A DNA stretch of 64,000 bases from Candidatus Altimarinota bacterium (GTDB lineage: Bacteria; Patescibacteriota; Gracilibacteria; BD1-5; UBA2023): positions 128,338-192,337 of the forward strand of contig JAQUEK010000001.1 of assembly GCA_028685185.1 (NCBI GenBank), given 5' to 3'. The position numbers were made by a program, and so were the translations under genes. Positions 56,129 to 64,000 of the stretch are shown piece by piece (position 1 is the stretch's first letter; each line of letters starts with the position of its first letter). Below the pieces are notes generated by a model, which worked only from the letters and a program-made list of their open reading frames with translations, had not been told where the DNA came from and ran no database searches.

Positions 56129-58414
56129 TTAATATCTCATTTCTGAAACCTTTGAGAAGCTTTTATCCATATCATTTACCTGTATCTTTGAATTGCTGAT
56201 TGTGTACCAGAAATTATTGAAATACAGATTCCTCAGTATAAATGAGCTTTCATACTCCCAGATCTTGCTTGCGAAGTATTCTCCGACAGTGCTTGACTGG
56301 TAGCAATAAGGGGGTACATAAGCGGAAGCCGGAGGGCAATATTCTCATCAGCCTATGATTTTCTCGCATTTAGGTGGATTTGATATCTGTGAAGCATATT
56401 TGTCGCATTCTTCCTTTCTTTTCTTCTCAAGGTCCTGTGCTTCGATATGAGTCACTCTTGCAAGCTCCTTTATTCATGAATTCTTGTCTATCTTTATAGC
56501 AACACTTCATTGGAATGCATCTGAATTCCTATATTGGTTAGATATGTCATTGGCATTCTTATATAATGTCACAGGAAGGAATAGTATATTATTTATCTTA
56601 TTCCATACAAACAATCTAGGGTTATTCAAGGCTTCAGAATAACTTCAGTTATCTCATAATGTAAGAGAATATTTCCTTAAAGGATTAGAGAAATTGGAAA
56701 CATCATATAAATCAACTTTGAGTCATGAATTCACAGTTCTTCAGTCTGAATTTGTCTTCGTATCATATCATATTCAGATGAGGTTATCTGCATCATATGG
56801 ATGCAGATAGGTCGAATATCCCGGTATTTTAAGCTCTCAAAGGATTTTAGGATTTTTCGCATCCTTAAGGTCGATGACGAATAAGGGATCTATCTGTTCG
56901 AAAGATACCAGATAGAGCTTATTTCATATGAATCTTGAACTCTGGAAATTCTCTCACTTAACTATATTTTCCAATGATGAGTAAAGATTGAGGCTTTTAT
57001 CTAATGTATAAAGGCTTATGGTCCTATCAGGCGAAAAGCTTGTTGTTATAATTCTGAACAGTCAATCGCTATTCTCATCCATCGAATATTGATTCAAAGG
57101 GCTACCAGGAATGATTGTGGAATTCGTATATTTCGCAATATCCTTCGAGATTGAAATCTTATGTATAAGTGTATTCTCTCATGAATTGAATACTGGCATA
57201 GCACATGACTGGACACATGGTGCTTTTATACATTGAATTGCAGGACATCTAAAATTATAATTCGTATAAAGATTGGAGGTAATATAAAGATTATCCAGAC
57301 TCATATAAATCTCTGAAACATCTCAGAACAATACCTTATTCTTTACAGGATTTTCCTTATTTTTAGTATCTATGATGGAAAGCGTGACTAGACTAGGATT
57401 GAAATTATATTTCTTCAAAGTGTCTATATCGGGTATGAAATATTCGACATCGCTACAAGAAACGGCTGTATTATTTGAGAGATTGTATGGTAGCATCTTT
57501 CATTTTGAAAGATAGTTTTGTGCTTTCTTATCTTGAGTATATCTTAATTCAGCCTTTTTAGGCAGTACTCTTGAAACCGAGAAATCAGTTTTGATTCTTG
57601 CATCATCCAATTGTGCTGGCATAGATCTTGTCATTGGACCATAGTAATTTACAAATGGGAAAGAGAAGTTAGAGGAAGAAAGCACATAGATATAATCCCC
57701 TATTTTTCTTGATTTCATGTAATTTCAATCAACCTGATAATATTTATCGACCTTAAGATTATTTATATCGCTCAGATCATAAACTATCACTACAGTCTTA
57801 GTATTTCTTGCAAACCAATAATATCAATAATTCAGATTATCATATTTCGTTGCGATTATCGAAAGCTTATTTCAGCTTATATAAAGTTCAGGGTTTATAT
57901 AATAATCAGGAAGCTTTATGGTCTTCAAAACTTTCAATTGCTGGTAAGGAAAAGCTTTCACGATGTAAACCTTCTTGTCTTTATTGTTGTAATAATAGAT
58001 CTTATCTCAATCATTCTTAATGATTTCAGATTCATCAACTCATGCAACCTGAATATTTGTCTGCGTGTAGTCCTTTGCGACCTCAGTAGGTGCAGCCGGA
58101 TTTCATGCTGTATCCGAAGCATTGTTTGATACTCATGTGACTCATTTATCGAACATAATGTCTCATCACACATTAGGTCAGCTGAATCATGGATATATAG
58201 ATGAATAATCCTTGATATATTTAAGCAATACGTTCTCAAGGTTTTCACAGCTTGAAAATTTCTGAAGCTTAAAATTCACGCTCAGATCCTTTACGCTCTT
58301 ATTCTCAAGATCAAGGATCTGGTTATCTGTCGGAACTGTCGCTGCGAAAGATATTGAATTCCAGAATCAGACTAAGCAAAAGATGCTCAGATATGCAAAT
58401 AATTTATTTCTCAT
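56129..58414 (-). CDS. Secreted protein with beta-propeller domain (Beta_propel family)
   Basis: The 761-residue protein has a signal peptide (MRNKLFAYLSIFCLVGF, cleavage near SFAAT). The large domain shows repeated blades with patterns such as NIQVAGVDESEIIKNDGDKIYYY, then KVFIVKAFPYQQLK-type strands, DVSNFSNPLRKYSLTLGD and FLPVTLYKN. It matches the secreted C-terminal beta-propeller family (PF09826) found in archaea and CPR bacteria. Cys-rich insertions (RCPAIQCIKAPCVQSC and CEKIIGGEYCPPA) probably form disulfides. It is likely an extracellular binding protein. A putative RlpA-like protein gene follows its upstream side in the same direction. Confidence 0.82.
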
Positions 58415-58488
58415 AAGTGATTTTATTATGAATAAAATGTTACCATTATAAACATATAAACGAAAAAATAAAGAAATGGTGACAAAAA

Positions 58489-59820
58489 TTACTGCAAAAT
58501 AAATCATCAGGAAAATATCTTGTAGAAAACACTGTAGAAATCATGTGAAAATCCTGTTATTGTTTTTGATGATAATATCTCGATATTTATGTTTTCGGAT
58601 AAATCAAAACCGACAAGGGATTCTTTAAAGAATACAACATCTCAGATTCAATAAAATGAATATTTTCTATCGCCTTGAGAGAAGATGATCTGATTAAGGT
58701 TATTTCATCATATTCTCGCTCTGTATGCTTCAAAACCTTTTGCAATATGTTCATTTTCAATCTTGAGATCGCCCAAAAATGATATATTTTCATCGAATAA
58801 TCTTTTTCCATTGAATTCATTTCTATCAAAAACATAAATGGAAAAAGTATCAGATGAGATCGAATCGCTTTCAAATCTTATCCTATATTCTCATTTCTCA
58901 TCAAGAGGAATCGAATATAAGAAATACTTATCTATGTCATTTTTCTCCAAAGTCACTTCCCTTTGTCATGGATATCTTATTATAAGCTTCAATGTTCTGT
59001 TATCGTTGAGAATTTTTCATCAGATATTTAGTGTCTCGTTTACCATATATGAATTCGGGATTTTCTGGTTCAGATTGACATTTGCCTTTGAAAAAAAATC
59101 TTCTTTTATATACGCCTTATAATAATTGCCCGGAACTTTTGAAACCTCTATGAACTCTGCTTTCTTTGTTCCTTGAAATCTTTTTGTAAGAAAATCAAAA
59201 GATGTTGTAGTCATATCCACAAGATTCGGAAATCTTGAACAGTTAGGACGGTCATTCACTTTTACAAGAAGGCTTTTTGAATTGAAAATGGTCTGTATGA
59301 AAGTGTTCAATGGAACATTGCATTTTGCCGCGGAAAAGAAATTCTGAGAATATATGTTTCAGTTTGCAGTCTTTTTTCATTCGAAGGAATCATTGTAATA
59401 CATCAATTCACCATATTTTGCATTTGATGAGACATTTCATGGTTGCTTTACGGAATCGCCAATCATGTTTTTTACCGAAATGTCGGATGTTTTGAAATCT
59501 TTGAGATATGCATTTATCATATTCATTGAATTCTTGATATTCTCTATTTGCTGATTTCAGGACTTATTATCATTTATCGAAACAAATTTTTCCAGAGCCA
59601 TGAAATAGCTGTTGATATTTGATATCTCATTGCTTATCTTAAGCTTTGAATCCTCTGATAAGGCTGGTTTTAATCTCATGTCCGATTTGATCTTCTTCAT
59701 TATCCTATTGTATGTGCTTTGAATTTTAGGGTTCTTCGATTCAAATGTCGATGCGTTGCTTGCATTTCAAGATGCTAGCAATATGCAGAAAACAGAAACC
59801 AGTGATATTACCCTTTTCAT
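58489..59820 (-). CDS. Exported protein with RlpA-like double-psi beta-barrel segment
   Basis: The 443-residue protein begins with a signal peptide (MKRVISLVSVFCILLASGNA). Residues of about 150-240 resemble an RlpA barrel: NIYSQNFFSAAKCNVPLNT, SLLVKVNDRPNCSRFPNLVDMT and FQGTKKAEFIEV. The VNDR segment is the RlpA hallmark; the exact catalytic Asp/His are less clear. RlpA proteins cleave glycan strands lacking stem peptides in peptidoglycan. An N-terminal helical region and a C-terminal beta domain are unassigned. The stop at about 58489 depends on reading the last bases of the frame; it could be a few codons longer. Confidence 0.68.
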
Positions 59821-59894
59821 TTTAGAAAATTAGATTTTAAGTGTTCGGATTATAAGGAAAAAAATAATAATTCAAAAGATTAACCTTTCAGTCA

Positions 59895-59928
59895 CAAAAA
59901 AAATCCAAGATTGGAAATCTTGGATTTT
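59895..59928 (-). terminator. Strong terminator for a - strand transcript
   Basis: AAAATCCAAGATT pairs with AATCTTGGATTTT over a three-base loop. Read on the - strand it is followed by a run of eight or nine Ts. It lies upstream of the RlpA-like gene and downstream of the structured-RNA region, which implies a - strand transcript ending here. Confidence 0.8.
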
Positions 59929-59929
59929 G

Positions 59930-60385
59930 TTTATAGAAAGCAAAAAGCCGGTCCTTTGGTAGGCCAACTTTTCAAGTTTTTGTCCCTACGGTCCAGCTAA
60001 GAAGTCATAAGACTTCGAATTTGATGCGAATCCGCAGTGGGTTCTCTCAACTCTAGAGAGAAGCTGTCATAAATGACAGTAGCTCCACTTTGGAAATATT
60101 TTTTGAAGAGTATCTTCTCCCGCCTCTTTTATGTTTTTATTTAGAGGGAGAAGAATGTTAAACTGTTATCAAATGATTAATAACACTTTACCACTCTTCT
60201 CCCATATTTTTGTGGGTCTATATTTTATTTTTGTTTATATAGAGTTTTTTATTTTTATTTTTTGAAAAAAAATTTTTGTTCGGGTTGCTGGGTGAGTTTA
60301 TCCAGTCCCTTTCGTGGAGCAATATGTTAATGATCTTTGCGGCTAATCTGTAGATTCAAAACTTTTTGGTTTGAAGTTACATAAT
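59930..60385 (-). ncRNA. Candidate long structured RNA of unidentified class
   Basis: No protein frame is open. The - strand sequence folds into several compensating helices: GAAGTC/GACTTC, CTGTCAT/ATGACAG, TTCTCTC/GAGAGAA and GTAGG/CCTAC. Long-range pairs are nested, notably GCTCCAC (60314-60320) with GTGGAGC (60082-60088) and CCGCA (about 60340) with TGCGG (about 60030). The GC-rich ends contrast with an AT-rich centre, and the transcript would end at the strong terminator at 59895-59928. I looked for and did not find the conserved cores of RNase P, tmRNA, SRP, 6S, T-box or common riboswitches. Class and promoter unknown. Confidence 0.55.
60114..60203. repeat. Mutually exclusive hairpin elements
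   Basis: CTTCTCCC occurs at 60114-60121 and 60196-60203 with its complement GGGAGAAG at 60146-60153 between them. The middle element can pair with only one flank at a time, as in RNA switches. It lies in the centre of the structured-RNA candidate. Confidence 0.5.
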
Positions 60386-60600
60386 TAACTTACACAGACA
60401 TAATAGCACATAAATCGTTTCTGCCCAAACTCCTGATATTGAACAATATATATTTTATGTTGTAATAAAAAATATATTCTATAATATGGCATACTTAAGC
60501 CATTTATATCAAACTAAAAAAATCCTTAATTTTTTTCGGAAAAACAGCTGAAAACCGCACAGATAAGCAGCGTTGTACAAAAAAATTTATCAATTTTCAT

Positions 60601-60628
60601 TTGATTAATTCGCCAAAATGTATACTAT
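60601..60628 (+). promoter_or_regulatory. Probable argS promoter
   Basis: TTGATT at 60601-60606 is followed after 14 bases by TATACT (or 16 bases to TACTAT), giving an expected start about 30 bases before the ATG. Pattern evidence only. Confidence 0.4.
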
Positions 60629-60663
60629 TGCGAAAACAATAATTAACATTTTTCTGACTTATT

Positions 60664-62517
60664 ATGCAAGAAATTAACAAAAAGATACAAGATATAGTGG
60701 CTGCATCTTATTGAATCCAGATATGAGATATCGGAAATTGGCTTAGTAATGCACCAAAACCTGAGTTTTGAGACTATACTTTCAATGTTTTCGAACTATC
60801 CAAACAATTGAAGAGAAATCCTAATGATATATCAACGGAATTGAAGAATGAATTCTCTAAATACAGTGATATCTTCGAAAACGTATCAAACATGTGATGA
60901 TATGTGAATTTCTTCTTGAACAAGGATATCCTTATAGAAGAATTCAATGATCTGAATATAGATGACAAGAGGAAAAAAGATGAAACAATAATAATAGATT
61001 ATATTTGACCTAACGTATGAAAACCTCTTCATATATGACATCTCTGTACACCTTCCCAATGACAGGCCACTATAAATATTCTCAGATATCTCGGTTACAA
61101 TATAATATCCGACTCTCACTTCTGAGATTGGTGAGGGATTTTTGGGAAACTAATTTATACATGGGAATATGGTATAGATCATGATTTATGATTAGATGCT
61201 TCAGAATGTAATAATTTATTATTAAAGGATAAGCAGAAAAATTATGCAGAAAATTATTTTAAAGAATGTATGCTTAAAAAATACTGAGTATTATATTTAG
61301 TAAAATTATATCAATTATTCTTTGAAATAAACGCTGATGACAGTCATGATAATATAGAAGAAGATGCTAGAAGAGAATTTCAATATTTATCAGGTGTATG
61401 AATAGATTTAAATAATGAAAAAGAAAGAATACATCATGAAAAAAATGTTGAATTATGGAAAAAATTTACTGCTATCTCAATTGAATGAATAGAAAAACAA
61501 TTGGAATTATTGAACGTCCGCGCAGATTATAATATCTGAGAAAGCTTTTATGAATGATTAGATCTTCCACGTCCTAATAATGAAGATTATCCTGATTTGA
61601 AATATGGCATGAAAGATATAGTTCAGGAACTTATAGAAAAATGAATCGCTACGAAGAATGAAGACTGAAGCGTTGGTGTAGTTTTTCCTGAAGAAACAAA
61701 AATACCTTCATGTGTATTACAAAAAAAGGATTGAACATGACTTTATCTTACATCCGATCTTGCTGCAATAAAATACAGGCTAATCAATTGGGATCCCTCA
61801 AAGATACTATACTTTGTAGATGTCACTCAACAGCTTCACTTAAGACAGGCCTTTTGGATAGCGAAAAAGGCTTGGTGAGATGATTTTAAAAATTTCGAGC
61901 TTATTCATAATTACAATTGATTCGTAAAGCTGAAGGAATGAAAAATGTCTACAAGAAAATGAAATTTCATAACATTAAATGATGTGATATCTGAATGATT
62001 CGACAGAACCGAAGGAATATTGAAAGAAAAATGAAGAAATCTATCTGAAGAAAACATCAGAGCAATTGCAATCTCAGCTATAAAATATTCATATCTATCT
62101 CAGGATCGCGAAAAAGACGTTGTGTTCGATTGGGATAAGGCATTGAGTTTTGAAGGAAATAGCGGACCGTCAATTCAATACGCATATGTAAGAGCAAACA
62201 AGATATTGAATTGAATCGAGATCTGAAGATATGACAACGTAGAGATAAATGCTCAAGATAAATCATTGATAAAGAAGCTTCTTGAATTCGAAAACAAGGT
62301 TTTGGATGCCGCAAGCAAATATAAACCGCATATAATCGCTCAGTATTGCTATGAATTAGCACAGGAATTCAACAGCTTCTATGTACATACCCCTAAGATT
62401 TTGGACGAGAAGGATATAGGATTGAAGAATTTCAGATTATCATTGATATTGAAAACTACAGAAATACTGAAAAAATGATTCGGTCTTCTTGCTATAAATA
62501 TGCCAAACGAGATGTAA
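60664..62517 (+). CDS. argS: Arginyl-tRNA synthetase
   Basis: The 617-residue class I enzyme charges tRNA-Arg. The HIGH motif is at about residues 123-126 (GKPLHIGHLCTPSQGQ) and KMSKS appears as KMSTRKG near residue 427-433; several of these glycines are TGA. The N-terminal Add-1 domain includes NWLSNAPKPEFGDYTFNVF, and the C-terminal anticodon domain ends with LLAINMPNEM, the family's typical end. Length is slightly above the usual 550-580. The M23 peptidase gene follows after 64 bases. Confidence 0.96.
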
Positions 62518-62581
62518 AAAAATAAATTGCATTTCGTAGGTTTTTTCTATAATCAAGATAATAATTCTAATGATTTTTTAA

Positions 62582-63760
62582 ATGAAATCTTATCAGATTC
62601 TCTTATTTCCGATATTGCTATCAGTCATCCTGTTTCCTTTCAGCCTTAATTCTGCTGATATTTATGAGATTTCCGATTGAAGCAGCAAAATCCTGAGCTC
62701 ATTGAATGAACATATAATAATCTGAACGGAAAAATTGGATTCGACTATCATCGCGTTCAGATCATGAGAGGATTTATTGAAGCCCAGCATATATTCAAGC
62801 TGCGATATGAACCAGAAGATCATCTATAAGAATGCCTTTCCGTCATGAAACCTTTATTTTATCCAGATTGATTTTACCGATAAAAGCTGTGATAGCGATA
62901 AGATATATATCAAAAATTGAGATATCATATATACCGATACCGAATTCAAGATAAATATAACCGATTATTCTAAGGAATTGGAAAGATTTTTGGATTACAG
63001 CGATTCTGATCTGAAAAAAGAGATAAAACAGAGCAATGTCTCAATGCATGAGCTTGATAATGAATCTTTCGCGCTTAAAGATAAATCAGACATATGATCC
63101 AGGGCGAAAAGGGTATCAAAAATCTATAGCATGAACTACAGCGAATTCAAATCGGTGACATTGGAATATATATATAAATCAAGAACAGGTCTTCGCTATA
63201 TAAGTCCGGTCAAATGAAAAGTGATTCCTACGCAAAAAACGCTTATACCGAACGCATGAAGATGATATCGTAAGGATGTTACAGATTGAATCCATCATTG
63301 ATATGATATCCTGGCTCCGAAATGATATCCTGTCCAAGCATTGTGAGATTGAGTTATCGTAAAGATAAAAAGGGATTTTGCATGGGGTAATTTTTCTAGG
63401 ATAAAAAGATGAAACCTGAATTTTGATGATAAGCTTGAAAATCTTGATATTTACAGATGAAATCAGGTCTGGCTCAAGACGCTTGATTGAAATATAACCT
63501 TCTATTCGCATCTATGAAAGATATCAAATGATATATATGAATGAAAAGTGGTCAAATCTTGAGAATATTTTTGAAATATAGATAAGACATGAGTTCCTGA
63601 TAGAGAATATAAGGATTTCCATCTTCATTTTGAAATCCAGCTTAATCCACATATCAAGGATAAGGTAAATTCAGAATTGGACATATTGAGATGGAATTGG
63701 TTCTGACAATGAAAAAAACAAGATTGGATATTGGACGAGCAGAAAAAGATTTTCATGTAG
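62582..63760 (+). CDS. Secreted M23 (LytM) peptidoglycan peptidase
   Basis: The 392-residue protein has an N-terminal signal peptide (hydrophobic core, cleavage near SLNSAD). The C-terminal domain contains HHGYDILAPKGYPV at about 238-251 (metal-binding His and Asp), a DGVIVKIK strand and the final FHLHFEI (HxH, near 347), the zinc ligands of lysostaphin/LytM enzymes. It should cut peptide cross-links in cell-wall peptidoglycan. In a host-dependent bacterium it might act on its own or a partner's wall. The terminator downstream lies inside the converging comM gene. Confidence 0.88.
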
Positions 63761-63765
63761 ATGTA

Positions 63766-64000
63766 TTATCATACTTTCCTATAACTCAAGGCTTCTGCAA
63801 TATGCGGAAGCCTTATTTTTCAACTTCATTCAAGATCAGCGATAGTTCTTGATAGCTTCAATATCCTGAAATAGACTCTTGTTGATAAGCTAAGCCTTTC
63901 CATTGCACTTTTCAAAAAATTGTCAGCCTCATCATCAAGTTTGCAAAATATCTCAATATCCTTATTTGTCATCTCAGAGTTGAATGTTATGTTTAAGTCC
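63766..64000 (-). CDS. comM: C-terminal end of ComM/YifB Mg-chelatase-like ATPase (partial)
   Basis: The last 77 codons of a - strand gene that begins beyond the window edge. They carry the C-terminal family pattern of YifB/ComM: NSEMTNKDIEIFCKLD, SAMERLSLSTRVYFRILKLSRTIADLEG and HIAEALSYRK. ComM is a helicase-like AAA+ protein that promotes branch migration during natural transformation. The gene converges on the M23 gene with only five bases between stops. A terminator for the + strand lies within it. Confidence 0.88.
63788..63820 (+). terminator. Terminator of the M23 gene within comM
   Basis: AAGGCTTC and GAAGCCTT form a stem (with an inner GCA/TGC pairing) followed by a T-rich tract. 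It ends the + strand M23 transcript inside the coding sequence of the opposite gene. Confidence 0.8.

Noticed and set aside
59930-60385. RNase P RNA, tmRNA, SRP RNA, 6S RNA or T-box in the structured-RNA region
   Set aside because: Their conserved cores were not seen. A CTGGACCG string resembles part of a T-box, but the downstream gene on that strand is not an aminoacyl-tRNA synthetase or amino-acid gene. A covariance search could change this.

Overview
The window reads as chromosome from a Patescibacteria/CPR bacterium of the Gracilibacteria/Absconditabacteria group, which decodes UGA as glycine (translation table 25). Under the standard code nearly every gene shatters into fragments. With UGA as Gly the same DNA gives about 50 long, tightly packed genes, and motifs that require glycine fall on TGA codons: Walker A and signature motifs of four ABC ATPases, Walker A of RadA and of a secretion ATPase, CxxxCxxC of RlmN, and the KMSKS loop of ArgRS. 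TAA and TAG remain stops. The DNA is strongly AT-rich, resident genes rarely show a Shine-Dalgarno sequence, and no tRNA or rRNA gene was recognised.

Layout. 1-6.3 kb: tail of a membrane protein, a NitT/TauT-type ABC importer pair, a TldE/PmbA-like protein, a membrane protein with a Gly/His tail, YidD and two exported proteins. 6.4-12.1 kb (- strand): two tandem ABC exporters whose 3' ends are almost identical, a frameshifted phosphotransferase and a membrane-anchored unknown. 12.2-17.2 kb (+): ProRS, a VirD4/HerA-like secretion ATPase and an exported protein. 17.4-22.8 kb (-): a FISUMP-type surface protein, an RluA-family pseudouridine synthase and a pseudopilin cluster. 22.9-30.5 kb (+): a membrane protein, a sigma-region-4/HARE-HTH regulator and a run of surface proteins that includes an LPKTG protein and a 1102-residue protein. 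30.5-35.8 kb: lineage-specific unknowns and a bactofilin-like membrane protein. 35.9-41.9 kb (-): an AbrB-like regulator, a membrane-fusion lipoprotein, an alpha/beta hydrolase and an RND pump in one apparent operon. 42-48.8 kb: RlmN, a TPR protein, an exported protein, a short AlaRS, a four-Cys miniprotein and a SpoU methyltransferase.

48.8-50.47 kb is a different kind of DNA. It has higher GC, GGN glycine codons, a Shine-Dalgarno sequence before each of two small exported-protein genes, its own hairpins and a possible short RNA. It looks like a segment acquired from an organism with the ordinary code, although misassembly is not excluded. 50.47-55.1 kb: a short DnaJ, UvrC, RadA and a ZIP metal transporter, followed by about 0.9 kb of AT-rich DNA without genes. 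56.1-59.8 kb (-): a secreted beta-propeller protein and an RlpA-like protein. 59.9-60.4 kb appears to encode a structured RNA on the - strand of a class I could not identify. 60.66-64 kb: ArgRS, an M23 peptidase and the C-terminus of ComM/YifB.

Overall the genes combine translation and DNA repair with an unusually large share of exported, pilus-like, peptidoglycan-active and efflux proteins. That fits a small host-dependent bacterium interacting with other cells, but this lifestyle is inferred from relatives.
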